The notes: generated by a model not told the origin, from the sequence alone. 64,000 nt of DNA from Gonatopus flavifemur (GCA_018340375.1 JAFFJZ010000007.1:22728001-22792000); one strand, 5' to 3'; shown: positions 22,300-34,659, counted from the first letter of the stretch. Translations and numbers: made by a program.

Positions 22300-22378
22300 A
22301 TGGTTACGATGATCAGTGATACGTGCGGATACGTTCTCTTCCTGCTACTGTTGTTGCTGGTTCCCTACATCGAAAGTG
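22300..22378 (+). CDS. Signal-peptide exon of a secreted or membrane protein
   Basis: The ATG at 22300 opens a frame MVTMISDTCGYVLF, followed by six leucines and VPYIESG, a textbook signal peptide: short N-region, hydrophobic core, small residues at the end. A donor-like G|GTCAGT occurs at 22378/22379, giving a phase-1 exon end, which is common after signal peptides in extracellular-domain genes (for example immunoglobulin-type or receptor genes). The frame would otherwise run on to a stop at 22461-22463 without any domain. No second exon was recognised downstream to 64 kb, so the gene cannot be named. The strong leader and clean signal peptide make a real gene likely. Confidence 0.55.
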
Positions 22379-23338
22379 GTCAGTCACGTTTTCTAAGTTT
22401 TTGTTTTCTTTTTAATTGTGACCATCCTCCTTGTTTACACGTTTATTTATGTTTAAACAAATAATCCTTGAATCGATATTGAATCTATTCACACGGTCAA
22501 CGGAAAACAATGAGACTAGAACCATTGTTTCGAGTGATTATGTTATTCGAAGAAACAGTTGCTTTGAATTTCTTGAAATTCTTCAAGAAGAATAAAAAAG
22601 AAGGAGACTGACGACCATGAATAATTTGTACTTGGATGATTCATCCGGGATTTCTAAGAATCTTGGGTTATCAACGATTTTTTCCTCCTCGATTCGTAAA
22701 AACACACAAAGTTCCACGGATATATTTTCAGCACTCTATCTCTATCAATCACATTATTCTTGATTTGCAAACAAATACGAATAAACTTTCATGAAAATGG
22801 TTTTTTTTTATTATTATAATCTTTTGTTCAATATACCGAAGGAAGAGTTTATTTTCATTTGATAAATCTTTTTTTTGAGATTAGATAGAATAAATATTTA
22901 TTACACTCAAACATGACTTATCACCATCAAATAAGGTCTATGAATAGTTAAAAAATGTCATAAGTTACAGGTGTGTAATGGTTAATAAACCTTACTTATA
23001 GATAATGCATTGGACGCATCCAAAAAAAAAAGAAACAAAAGATCAATCAAATACAAATAAACTGTTCTCTTAGTGTAGAATAATTAGTGCTTATTCAATT
23101 GCAAACGCGAAAGAGTGTTCATCAATTCCGTCGGACATTCGATTATACATATTTGATTTTTCAAAGGTTTTATTCCGATTGTACGAACCAAACATAGCAT
23201 TATTGAAAGCGTATCAAATAATTTATGAATAGAATTTTTGCAGTAGATGTTTTTTCAATATCGATTACAGCTTGTTCCGTGTACAAAGGCAAATAATGTA
23301 TATCTAAGCAGTATATTGAAAAAATGAAGCTGAAACTG
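22379..23338. other. Presumed intron, non-coding
   Basis: AT-rich sequence with no recognised exon or element boundaries. Confidence 0.45.
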
Positions 23339-23784
23339 CACGGAGAAAAATGAAGGTCGAAAATATAGTAATCTTTAATAACAATTTGAGAATATTTCTT
23401 AAAATCTGAGAGTTTCTCTTAAATGCATAATAAAGACAAAACGGTCCACTTTTTTGTGGAATTTTATTTGAAAAACTATGAAAAATTGCCAATACTTAAT
23501 AATGAATAGAGAAATATATGAACTTTCCAAAAGTCGCGCGTGAAATTTTACAAAAATAGTAACAAAATTTCAATATCTTATTATTCACTTTGTGAAATTT
23601 CGTATCCAACTTTTGAAGAGTGCATATGTTTCTCTATTCTTTATTAATTATTGATAATTTTTCATTGTTTTTCGAATACAATTCCACAAAGAAGTGGACC
23701 GTTTTGTCTTTAATATGCATTTAAGAAATATTCTCAAATTTCTATTGAAGATTGCTATATTTTCGACCTGCATTTTTCTCCGTG
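23339..23784. mobile_element. CACGGAG foldback element, family A, copy 1
   Basis: A 446-bp element that is almost entirely one inverted repeat. It starts CACGGAGAAAAATG, then GGTCGAAAATATAG, and ends with the inverse ...CTATATTTTCGACC and CATTTTTCTCCGTG. Flanks are TG (23337-23338) and TG (23785-23786), a 2-bp duplication that is not TA. The same arms occur at 28336-28784. The open frames inside are strand shadows of the palindrome. Confidence 0.75.
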
Positions 23785-23935
23785 TGGCAGCCGTAGAACC
23801 AGCAGCTGATTGTTATAACTTTTTACACAAAATTTTTATTAAGGATTTAAGCATCTGAAAAGCCTAGTGGAAGGCTGCTCAATCGAATTTCTGATATAAA
23901 AAAGCTTCAACAACGTTTAATCAACAGTTACTTCC
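23785..23935 (+). repeat. Dispersed repeat (GCTTCAACAACGT family), copy 1
   Basis: Blocks GCAGC...GATTGTTATAACTTTTTACA, TTAAGGATTTAAG.ATCTGAAA and AAAGCTTCAACAACGTTTAATCAA recur in the same order at 44300-44445. They recur inverted at about 28790-28950. In two of the three cases they adjoin a family A foldback. Confidence 0.6.
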
Positions 23936-24059
23936 CTTCCTCAAAAATACCAAACAGATTTCAAAAACGCATCACATTTTTTGGTTACCTTTTGATGGCA
24001 GATTTGTCCTAAGTAACCATTAGTTGCCGGGCACAAATAGGGCATTGTATGGTAAAAAC

Positions 24060-24789
24060 TAGGGGTGTGCGGGTACCCGAGCCATCGGGTTTTTATCGGG
24101 TCGGGTCGGGTCGGGTACCCGTCGGGTCGGGTTTTTCAATTACCCGAGTTTTTCGGGTACCCGATTACATTCGGGTAATTCAAATATAGCAAACGTTTTC
24201 CTCAGCAGGAAATATTGTGACAGCAACTCGATCAAGATTGCTGACAAAACATGTGGAAGAGTTGTGCTTCCTCCATTCAAATTTAAAAATATGAAAAAAG
24301 AATGATATTTATAAGAAGAATATTTATTTTCATTGATGTTCAAGATTCTATATTGTGGTTACTAAATACGAAAATAGATAATATATTATTTATGAGATAT
24401 AAATGTGATTATATTTTTCAATTGAATTAAAAAATAAATATAAACATTCCATGAAGCAATTTGGAGATTTCTTAATGCGCTGCATAATCAATTACATGGA
24501 GTAACAACCCTAATAGACTTGTAGTGAATATGGCATTCTCCATATTAGAATTGAATTCATATGAAATCCCCTTATTCCTACAATCGCTCAAGACAATTTG
24601 TCCTTAAAATATCAACGGCAATGGCAACTTCGAATAGAAGTTGAAAATATTAAATTCAAGCGATTTTATTATATTCGGGTACCCGACTTGGAAAACCCGA
24701 TTTAATCGGGTACCCGACCCGACCCGACCCGAAAAGAAATACAAATACCCGAACCCGACCCGATAAAAAGTGCTACCCGCACACCCCTA
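24060..24789 (+). mobile_element. hAT element, copy 2 (inverted relative to copy 1)
   Basis: A 730-bp element with the same TAGGGGTGTGCGGGTA ends and ACCCG/CGGGT pentamer arrays as 8490-9224. It is flanked by perfect 8-base repeats GTAAAAAC (24052-24059 and 24790-24797). Over the sampled 170-base interior it differs from copy 1 by only a couple of bases. It is non-autonomous and holds only the transposase tail (24190-24294). Confidence 0.9.
24190..24294 (+). pseudogene. hAT transposase C-terminal remnant
   Basis: Same 34-codon tail as in copy 1: TFSSAGNIVTATRSRL and EELCFLHSNLKI, then TGA at 24292-24294. It is preceded by an in-frame TAG at 24187-24189. It matches the conserved dimerisation end of hAT transposases and sets the orientation of the element. 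Confidence 0.8.
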
Positions 24790-24797
24790 GTAAAAAC

Positions 24798-27380
24798 CAT
24801 CTGAGTAACCATCCTCTGACTAAATTTTTTTTGGAATCGGCAGGGTTCATATTGAAAGAAAAACATGTAATAATTTTCTCAATCAAGTTTGTCAGCAACT
24901 GAAAAATTTGTCCACATCCGTATTTTTATCGCATCCGTGTTTTTCGTTTAATGATTTTTGTATTGAAATGATAAAACCTCAAGTATGTTGTTTTTTTTTT
25001 TAAATACAATGACATTTTTATCTTCTCTATACTCACTTGATTGCGCTGAATCTTCATGACAATCTTTTCTTTTTCCTCTCACTCGCAACATGACTATTTT
25101 TCACAACTAATTTTCAAGTCTCAATGAAATTTCCGGTCGTCGTTTTAGTGTTGCCTTGGTTTCATACCAGCATTCCATGACTCTCACTATGCACTTGAGC
25201 GTAATATCACGTTCATCCTGTGAAATGCAAAGATATTTCCATTGCATCATTCTTTCATGTTAAGGAAAATGGAATAACGAATAACGGAAACAACAATTCA
25301 AATCAATAAAGATAGATCCTCAAAATCTCGTCTTTGTTGAAGTCTGTCAAGTGATGTAATGACACGAGAACCAAATGCCATTTTACGTTGAGCATACGAT
25401 TAATTTTGAAGTAGTGATGGAGATCCTTTCAAAAGATCAATCCAGTAGACTCTTGTTATGAGCCTCCTCTAAGTCCTTGTTCAACTCGGTATTTAATCTT
25501 ATGTGAGAAAAAGACGCAGATAACTGATAACGAGGCTTACAGCCAGAGTCTACTGTCCTTTTTTTATATAAAAAGTATCTAATTTTTATTGAAATTTATA
25601 AAAATAATATATTTTTCATAATTAAAACGATCGATCCTCTTCAAAGATCCACATCACTGTTTTGAACTTGAACCAAAGGTCAAAGCGTTTCGAATGAATA
25701 TATTTTATATAGAAAATATATTAATCGAGAAAACACTTTTTAATCACCATTTGATGAATAAATCATGATATGTGGTTATTACGAACACTCATCTAGGGTG
25801 TCTGCAAAGTCCACCTTGCAAAAACCTTTCACAATGACTTATCAAGACTAATGAGTGAATACGTATACTATGTGCTATGAATTTCAAAACTTTTTGTGAA
25901 GATTTTATTCAATCAATCAAAAAACATATACAGAATACCATGTATTGTGTTGCTTGGATGAAGTAAGAGGGAGAAAGGCGGGAAATGCTTTCACATAAAT
26001 TTTGTTGACAGCTTTAGCGAGACTTCTGGTTGCACCGAGAAAAATCAAATCCGAAAAAGCATTACCTCTGATAAGAAAAGCAGGACAGATTTTTGAATTC
26101 TTGAATGTTGATTACAAAAAATGGTCCCGTGCTATTCTGCATGTGACAATTATTCTTCCACGAAACGATTCCAACTGTGATATCGCTGTTAACAATGAGA
26201 GAAAGAAATCCTTTGAACAAGGGGCATTTATTTGAAAAGTGATATGAATAACGGTGACACGCTAATCACATTTTTCCCATGATAATTTATATCGGAATTC
26301 AAAGGACGTTGGAATATCAAAACGAGAGCATAATCCTTCGAAACATTGTAACCAAGTGCACAGTCTTGTATATATTGTTTATCTTTCAATAGTATTTCTA
26401 GAACGAAATTGAAACTCATCGGAACATGAATGCATCCTCGGTTCTTGTATCGTGCCTACAGTATGTTCCATATCTTTGTTAAGTGCTACGTACGTAACTC
26501 ACACTCTATGTGCATAATAGTGTGCGTGGAACCACATTAACTGGTTTTATGTACATGTGTGTCTGGCTGTATGTCTCGTGAATCATCCTTTCACGAAGAT
26601 AAGCTTGTCGTTCTTTCATCCATTTACACGTACATACGGATGTATATATGTATGCGTGTACGTATTTTGCGTGCGTGCATGCGTTCGTTAACCGTGACGC
26701 TTTCGAAACACATTTTCTGTGATCTTGGTACTAAACAAGGGTTAGCTATCACTTCTCTTGCAATTGAATATCATGCTTTTCATGAATTGTGTAAGTTTGT
26801 AATCAACAATGATCCTGTCTTTCATGAAAAAATATTACTGTATGGAGAACAGAAATTCGCAACAGCGGGGCAAATATTAATTAATATTTTTCGAAGTATT
26901 TTTCGAATCAAAGCTAAATTTTGCAAGAAGATAGATAGATTTTTTGATAGATCTGACAAAAAGTGGAAAAAGCCATGAATTTCTTTGTAGGTTCAACTTT
27001 GACCTTGAATAACTTTTGAAGGAGTAGGATTATCGAAAATTTCGTAGGGACCTTTTTTGTAGAGCGTTTAATTCTCCATAAGAATATGTTATAGTCTTAG
27101 CAGTTCAGTGAATCGTTGAGGAGTTGAAAAATTCCAAACTTCAAAAACATTTTTTCCCGTGTTATTTAAATGGGAAATGAACAAGTGCGATGCGCGACCT
27201 CTAAATATTAATATTAAGAGCTCTGCTTTTCACATTGCCGTCTTTTTACACCTCCTGCAAAAGTTTTTATGTACGGGTTTCGAAGAAAAAAAAATTTCGA
27301 TTTTTTTGAAACAGTCTAATTAATATCCTCAGTTGTCATAGCATTTTTATACTGTCGGAGGTGCAGATTTTTGTTGACTA
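24798..27380. other. Presumed intron, non-coding
   Basis: No gene recognised. The 26002-26235 frame follows an AG and has fair composition but no start, donor or domain that I can recognise. The 26559-26978 frame overlaps TGTATGTGCGTG-type low complexity and is unconvincing. Confidence 0.45.
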
Positions 27381-27870
27381 CACAGTAAAAAATTTTTCTG
27401 TCAGAAACGGTCCACTCAAAATTTGTGTTGAGAATCAACACAGGTGAGGGTCAAATTGATTGACAGTGTTTCAGGGTAAATTTAACACTCTTGTGTTAAT
27501 TGATTATACCCTTTATATAAATATTTAACAAAAGTTCTGAGTCAACCGTTTGGGACATGCACGTGTGTTAAAAACACACAAAATTCCCTACTGCTCTCTC
27601 AATCTGGAAGAGTAAAAAATCACTCGTTTTATTCCACTAAGTCTCAGAAGTGAGCCAGTCCGCTTCGAGTGGGATTTTCACTCGTTGCGAGTGGACTCCC
27701 ACTTTTTTAGACTGAAAAATTCACTCTAGAATTGGAGTGGCTGTGAGTTTATAACCTCAAACCTTGAATTATTACTCTAAAAGAGTGGAAATTTCACTCG
27801 AAATTTCGACAGGCTCACTTTTGGCTGGCTAAAGAGTGAAATACCACTTCAACAATTTTAAAGAGTGTGT
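27381..27870. repeat. CACAGT end and CACTC/GAGTG repeat patch
   Basis: TA followed by CACAGTAAAAAATTTTTCTG at 27381 looks like a left end of the CACTG-type elements. From 27600 to 27870, CACTC and GAGTG words alternate in both orientations (AAGAGTAAAAAATCACTC, CACTCTAGAATTGGAGTG). No matching right end was found, so this may be one decayed foldback or two. Confidence 0.4.
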
Positions 27871-28077
27871 ACTATGATTTTTCGTATCAAAAAATATTTA
27901 AAAACCCATGACACAAACAAGAAGTATATTTGCCAATGACTGAATTAATGATTCGTTCTCTTGAGGTTGCATTATTTGGGAATAGTTATAAAATTTGATG
28001 TACTGATGTAGGGAAATAGAATTATGGATATTGAACTAAATTTGCTACAGCAGGCAGCAAATTGTGTATGAAATTAC

Positions 28078-28310
28078 ACTGGGCAACAAAAAAAAATTTT
28101 TTTCCTGTGTATCCTGAGGTTTGAGAGCTGATTCGGAGTGGTTTTGAGGTGCTGAATACGAAAACAATGTCAGATTTCTTGAATTGGTTCAATTTCCATA
28201 ATTGTTTATACATAATTTTTATATAAAATCTATGATTGATCCATTTTATGTATAGATCGTTACAAAAAACGAACTAATTCAAGAAATCTACCTTGATTTT
28301 CAATAAACCT
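28078..28310. repeat. Dispersed repeat (CAGATTTCTTGAATT family), copy 1
   Basis: TATCCTGAGGTTTG...GCTGATTCGGAGTGGTTTTG..GTGCTGAATACGAAAACAATGTCAGATTTCTTGAATT matches, block by block, the sequence around 39550-39700 and, inverted, 39770-39865. An inverted tail (AATTCAAGAAATCTACC) closes it at about 28275-28295. Confidence 0.55.
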
Positions 28311-28953
28311 GAAACTAGCAGCGGTAAAGCTAGCATACGGAGAGAAATGCAGGTCGAAAATATAGTAACGTTTAATAAAAATTTGAGGATATCTCTCAAA
28401 ATCTGAGAGTATTTCTTGAATGTATAATAAAGATAAAACGGTTCACATTTCTGTTGAATTTTATTTGAAAAACAATGAAATATTATCAATACTTAATAAA
28501 CAATAGAAAATGGTAAGAATTCGCGCATGAAATTTTACAAAGTTAACAATAAGATTTCGAAATTCTGTTATCCACTTTATACAATTTCATGCGCGACTTT
28601 CAGAAAATTCATATTATTTTCTGTTATTCATTGAGTGTTGATAATTTTTCATTGTCTTTCAAATGAAATTCAACAGAAATGTGAACCGTTTTATTATACA
28701 TTTAAGAAATACTCTCAGATTTTAAGAAATATTCTCAAATTTTTATGACAGATGACTATATTTTCGACCTGCATTTTCTCTGTGCAGCCGATTGTTGTAA
28801 CTTTTGATTGAACGTTGTTGAAGCTCTTTCACACCAGAAATCTATTGTAAATGACATTTCACTGAACGTTTTGGATACTTGAATCCTTGATAAAAATTTG
28901 GTGTAAAAAATTATATCGATTGGTGCTAGTTTTACGGCTGCTAGTTTTAGCTT
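28311..28953. repeat. Nested repeat around family A foldback
   Basis: AAACTAGCAGCGGTAAAGCTAGCA at the left (28316-28336) pairs with inverted GCTAGTTTTACGGCTGCTAG at the right (28925-28945). This larger element encloses the foldback at 28336-28784 and an inverted copy of the GCTTCAACAACGT family. Confidence 0.45.
28336..28784. mobile_element. CACGGAG foldback element, family A, copy 2
   Basis: A 449-bp near-complete inverted repeat homologous to 23339-23784: GCAGGTCGAAAATATAGTAA, ACGGTTCACATTTCTGTTG and their inverses. The left end is TACGGAGAG (one change from CACGGAG) and the right end is CTCTGTG. Flanks are CA (28334-28335) and CA (28785-28786). Confidence 0.7.
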
Positions 28954-31503
28954 CATTTATTTTTATATTCAGCACACCATGATAACTTCGAATCATAGAT
29001 CAAAGATACAAAATGGCTTTTGACCAGTGTTAAAGGGATTGTTCATGAAAAAAAAGAATTGATGTAACTGTAACTAGACGTTCTCTGCAATTTTGAATTT
29101 TTAATGACACTTCTATTGGAAAATCCAATTTGATATATGTAGAGAATTCGTAACGGTATCGTTCTGAACCACGTTCATTTTTCACGGGATTAATATTTAT
29201 CACCATGGAACTGGCTGTGATGCCAATGTACAGTACGGAAAGTACAGTAGTGCTTGTCTTTACGTGTATTGTGAAATACACCGTAGTTCGTTTACATCAA
29301 TTTACATCTATATAATGTACCGTGTGGCATTCTTTCCATTGACCGTAGAATAGTCCACAAATTTATAGATAAATACGTGATTCAAGCACAAAACGATAAG
29401 GCCAAAAACAATGTTGAGAAAACTGTTCATGCAAAATGTTTTCACAGAGAATTTCCATGTTCCTTGTATAAATCCTGGTATGTGAACCCTAATGGTTTGT
29501 ATGAATTTGGCTAAGTTTTTATCACTTCATAAACGGTTTGATACCTCTAGAGAACTTACGGGTTTTCACGACCTCATATTGAAATGCAAAAACTTCCCAT
29601 TGCATTTTTCTACTTTCCTCATGGAGTTAATCTACAACGCAGTTCCATTTTATGTAGAAAATAACAATTGCATTGCGATTGTGAGAAGTGTTTTTCCATT
29701 CTTCACTGTTTAGCTAGGATGAATTACCATCAAATACGCAGGATGAATCGTGTTGAAATTTGTTAGTTTCAAGTAATTTTAGATTCTAAATGTGAGTGAT
29801 GAAACCTCTGTGAGTTACCTCAGACGGAAATTTGTTCATATTGAGGTTTTCATCAGCTTCCGGATACTCCAATTAAGGATTTATGATGTCATTATACGTG
29901 GATGTTGTGGATTTTAATTTGTATTCTGAGAAATAAGTTTCTCACAAATTTGTATTCCTTCAATTGCGCTTTTTCACTCTTTCTCAATCGTAAACTATTT
30001 TCCAATGGAACTTTTGAATTATCGAAATATCAGATCGTTGAAGTTTCGCTCGAGGTTCACGGATTCATGATTGTAGCCTGAATTTAATTGGCCTTTCAGC
30101 GTGAGAGGATACAACCAATTCTCAAGAGCGATTTACGTTACAAAGATTGTATATAATTCATTAATTCATCACATTATTGTTTCTGAAGTAAATAACTTGT
30201 CGAGACCATTGTGTGTACTTGAGATTTTGAGTTTTCCTTTTTGATGATTGATGTTAAACAAAGATGGAGTAAAAAGAGAATTATCAGACCGTACGGGATG
30301 CCCTTAACAGAGCAGAGAATTAGGTTGGAGTTTTGATGGAAGTTCTTCTCTCTCTTTTCCTCTTGATTTTCATTTTAATCAAGTTTACTTCTACATCGTG
30401 TCTTCATTTATCTCAGAAGTTTAAGAGTTTCATGCTTTTAAATGGAAAAATAATAATTGTCAAGCTAACTTTGTGTAATCGAATGAATTAACGTTATTCA
30501 AAATTACAAGAATTGATTCATCATTTCATTTATGAATTGACTACTCAGTTGTGGATGGATTCCTCATTAGGATTTGTTGATATTTATTTGTCAATCGAAT
30601 CTCGCTTGAATAGTTTGTGACTTCTTTTATGCAGTTTTCAATTTAAAAAAATATATGTATGAAAACTATGTATAGTAAATTTTTCGATATATCAGCTAAT
30701 TTTTGGCTTACTTAGTTCAAGGGACGATTGAATATTTTAGGTCGAATATGATGTTTTATTTTGGAATGAGTACAATGTGTGATGTTTCGAAAAAAAATAA
30801 TTCAGACCCAATTAGATCTAAAGAGCTGGATCAACATAGATATTAAAGTGGGGCCTTCGTTCCTACAGACATTTTCTGGAAATGCAATCCTAAGGATGAA
30901 GAATAGGCAACTTGGACCGGTGATATTTCAAAGACCTATGCGCAAGAGCGCGGTTATTGCGATTAGAATGTTTTTCATGAGAGTGACATCAGTAATTCCA
31001 AATTCGTTCTATAGAATGAATTTAAGAGATGTCACTAAGACGATGGTTGAAAAATTTAGATTGATTTATGTATTGTATAGATTTTCTCAATTCCAAACGG
31101 ATCTGGATTTTCCAATTTTTGAAATCCAAATAGATCTAATTGGATATCGATAAACCTAATTATATTCGCAAAGCTCTGAATTATTTTTGCTCAAAGTGTT
31201 ATGTCACCGTCTTACGTGCAGTTGAATTTCTCAATTTTCTAGCTTTACATAAAAGGGGAGGAAAAAGAAATGCGTCATAAAGTTTCCAGAGAAACCTTAG
31301 CTATCTGTGACCTTTGATCTGAGATCTGCATGTGTTGAAGAAGTGTGGAAAGCGGGCGAAAATGTGAAATTTTTCAAGCGTCATATCATTTTTTCAACGC
31401 TGAATATTTTCATGATGAAACTTCAAAGGCAACTAGTAACTGATCTCACTCCTTTTGCGACATGGAGATTCAGTACTTACGTACTTTATGCATGTACATG
31501 GAA
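28954..31503. other. Presumed intron, non-coding
   Basis: No gene or bounded element recognised on either strand. Confidence 0.45.
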
Positions 31504-31742
31504 GTCATGAAAAAAGTCATTGAGGCAAGAAAATATTTCATCCAATGGTATCTATAAAATATTTCTTTGAACCAATTAAATATTATTCCAATGAATGAAA
31601 TGGTTCTTCACCGCATGAAGTGTTCCATGAAGTGGAAAACCATTTCGTCCATTAAAGTAAAAATGTCATTGATCTAAAGAAATATTTTATAGATACCATT
31701 GGATGCAATATTTTCCTGTCCCAATGACTTTTTTCCTCAGTG
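31504..31742. mobile_element. Foldback element ending CACTGAGG
   Basis: An almost perfect palindrome: AAAAAAGTCATTG, AAGAAAATATT.CATCCAATG and GGTATCTATAAAATATTTCTTT on the left are mirrored on the right, which ends TTTTTTCCTCAGTG. The left terminus has decayed, so a duplication cannot be read. Confidence 0.65.
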
Positions 31743-31902
31743 AAGTAGAAAAGTTTGCAAAATTATTTATAATTTATATACAGTTATATATGAATTATAT
31801 ATATTTGTGAAAATGTTTCCACTCGAGGTAGGTTCTGGGCTATAATATAACTCAATGTGATTTTATATAAAATTTTTATCAAATTTCAATCGATATTTTA
31901 TA

Positions 31903-32991
31903 CACTGTAAAAAAATTTCACCGGAAAATTCCAGTACATGGACTGGAAGCAATTAACATGTACATGTACCGGAAAATTTCAGCACATCTGTACTGCAAAA
32001 ATTCAGTGCAAACGTTATGGAATTTCAGCATCAAAACTGGAAATTTTCTGAGCCTCGGTACTGGAATTTTTCAGTACACGAACTGGACTTTTCCAGGACA
32101 TGTACTGGAAAATTAATGCTGAAAATATCCATAAAAATTGAAAAAAAATTGCTCACGCAGAGTGATTTTACAGGGTCCTTGTGTTCCAAGATGATTGAGA
32201 GATTTGATCGTTCATTTGGATGGACAGAAACTCATGTCTACCTAACGGGATTTGAACCTACACTTTTCTACCTGCCTACCAACTGAAACCTAAGACCTAA
32301 CCGATGAGCTATAGCGCGACATGTTGGAAGGTCAGCTTGGGTTACTACATATGCTTCATATCTAGAATACACAAGAGGATAAGCCTTGGAAAAACCTCAT
32401 ATTACCAATTTTATTGGCTACAATTAATCTCAATCAGGAAATTTTTAATATAAAGACTTTAAATTTTTCCTGCCAGAAATGACGAAGTCCAATAGAAGTG
32501 GAAAATTTCAGTGCAACAGTGATTAAATTCCGTTGCATAGCAACTAGAAAATTCCATCACACGACCTGAAAATTGCAGCTCAAAACCTGTATAATTCAAT
32601 GGCATAGTAACTGGAAAATTCCATCACAAAACCTGAGAATTGCAGTTGAAAACCTGTATAATTCCAATATACCAACGATTAGGTTTTTTTTTCTAAATTC
32701 CAAATTTTTTCTCAAGTCCTTTTTGAGGGGATATTTTTTTCTGATGCACAAGAACTATAAAATTGTAGTACGAGCCGGTAAAATTTTCGCGAAATCATGG
32801 CAAAATTTCAGTACATCATCTCAAACTTGAAAATTCCAGTACAATGACTGAATTTTCAGTTATGCTTGGTAAATTTTCAGTAACGTAACAACAAAATCTC
32901 TGTACATGTACTGGAATATCCATATTCCAGTACTAGCACTGGAAATTTCCAGTCCAGTTGCACAGTAAATTTCCAGTTTTTTTTTACAGTG
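31903..32991. mobile_element. CACTGTAAAAAAA element with TTCCAGT arrays
   Basis: A 1089-bp element with ends CACTGTAAAAAAA and (inverted) TTTTTTTTTACAGTG, flanked by TA on both sides (31901-31902, 32992-32993). Many copies of TTCCAGT and ACTGGAA occupy the outer parts in both orientations. The middle includes a tRNA-like sequence on the minus strand (32240-32321). No transposase was seen. Confidence 0.75.
32240..32321 (-). other. tRNA-like sequence inside a foldback element
   Basis: On the minus strand, TATAGCTCATCGGTTAGG (box A-like, 32296-32313) is followed by GTAGGTTCAAATCCCG (box B-like, 32246-32261). The interval is right for a tRNA with a variable arm. Stem pairing is incomplete, so a functional tRNA is unlikely. 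A tRNA-derived SINE fragment captured by the element, or a Pol III promoter remnant, are possible readings. Confidence 0.5.
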
Positions 32992-32993
32992 TA

Positions 32994-34245
32994 CAAATCT
33001 AACGCAACTTGATGAAAATTTGATATAACATCACACTGAGTCACATCATAGCCCCAGCCCTAACACGGAGTACCACCAAATAATGATGTACAATATTTTA
33101 CAATATCGATCTTCTATATACAATCTTTATATAGTTTTCATCAATGTTCTACAGCATTCAATATGGATTCAATGAATTTTCTTCAAAAAATATCGATATC
33201 GCGAAATAGCGTGCATTACTATCAGGAAAAAGCATTTTTTCTGTACTGATTTTTCAATTAAAAAACATTTTTTAGAATTATATTTTGTGAATTTTTGAAA
33301 ATTCACAGAATTATATATGAATTTTATACAACTCAATATATTTTGTATATAATGTGTATCCCCAAGGGGATAAGAAGTTCCAAAGAATATTCTATAGAGG
33401 TGCATTGGACGTTTACACATTTTAAAGTCTATTATCAAACTTTCCATGACCATAGTTTACGTACAACATTCTCATCAGTTCGAATCGGTGTTGTCAAAAA
33501 ATATTTAGTTTTTATAGATTTTCATTAAAAAATTCTAGAAAATTTGATGGGTTTTATATGAAAAAAAGTTGGCTCTGTTCCAAAATAGATTCCTTCTGAC
33601 AACATTAATTCGAATCAATAGAAAATATAGAGCATCAATAAAATTTCACTGTCGCTTAGTACAAAATTTTCTAATAGTTGAATCGGTAAAGAACTTATCA
33701 CTGTTTCTGAGTGAAATTTCACTGATTCCCCAATGCTTTTCATTGATTTGGATTTGAAAAGTGAATCCACGTTGAATCTGGAAGATCTGTGTTCCCTTGG
33801 AGATTGTATACTTATGTTAATGCATTGAAAATCAATGCGAAAAAAGTGTTTCCTCGTTGCACGTTGATCGTAAATGCATAGGTTTTTTACTACCTGCGTG
33901 ACAGTATCTCTATGTATACTGGATTAAAAAAGAAATTGTATTGTAGCATCTACGGCATTAAATTCTAAATGAAATCTGAGTGCAGGAGAAATTTGATCTT
34001 GTTTTTCTAAGGAATGTGTTCCACTACCCTAAATAATGATTGCTGAGTACGTTCAACACATGAGTTTCAACAAAGAAAAAAATTTTGATGTATAAGCGTA
34101 TTCACCAAAATGTTACCAAGCGATACATTCACGTCAATTACACGAGGATTCAGATCAGCGTATACAGAGGGATTTTAAAAGAGTTTGGAATCGATTTTTC
34201 CCGTGGTAAAAATCGACCCGAAACTTAATTTAAAAATCATGACCG
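32994..34245. other. Presumed intron, non-coding
   Basis: AT palindromes at 33300-33350 (ATTATATATGAATTTTATACA). No gene recognised. Confidence 0.45.
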
Positions 34246-34659
34246 CACTGAGAGAAGAGCGATTTAGAGGTTCGATGAATGGTAATATACTTGTTTGATA
34301 AATCTAAATAGTACTTAACTTTCAGCGATTTTTCATGAAATCTCAAGAAGGATTACCGTAATTTTGCTTCACATTACTCAGTGTTCTTTAATCGTTATCA
34401 TATAATACAATATTCATGACCAAATTCACTAAGTGTCACTCAATTACTAAACGTTTATGAATTGAGTGGTACACAGCGAATTTGGTCATGAATATTGTAT
34501 TATATAATAACGATTGAAGAACACTGAGTAATGTAAAGCGAAATTACAGTAATGTTTCTTGAAAAGTCATGAAACATCGCTGAAAGTTCAGTAATATTCA
34601 GATTTATTGATCAAATATAATAGTACTTACCGAATCTCCAAATTGCTCTTCTCTCAGTA
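34246..34659. mobile_element. CACTGAGAG foldback, 414 bp, CG duplication
   Basis: Two arms of about 190 bases form a near-perfect inverted repeat around a short loop near 34430-34465. The left end is CACTGAGAGAAGAGC; the right end is GCTCTTCTCTCAGTA (last G changed to A). Flanks are CG and CG (34244-34245, 34660-34661). Transcribed through, it would make one long hairpin. Non-coding. Confidence 0.75.

Noticed and set aside
23304..23492. Homologous ORFs at 23304-23492 and 28274-28489 (minus) as a gene family
   Set aside because: They lie within copies of one palindromic element and extend past its ends in different ways; similarity is due to the repeat.
26002..26235. Possible exon after an AG (LARLLVAPRKIKSEKALPL)
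   Set aside because: No start, no good donor, no recognisable domain and no neighbouring exon.
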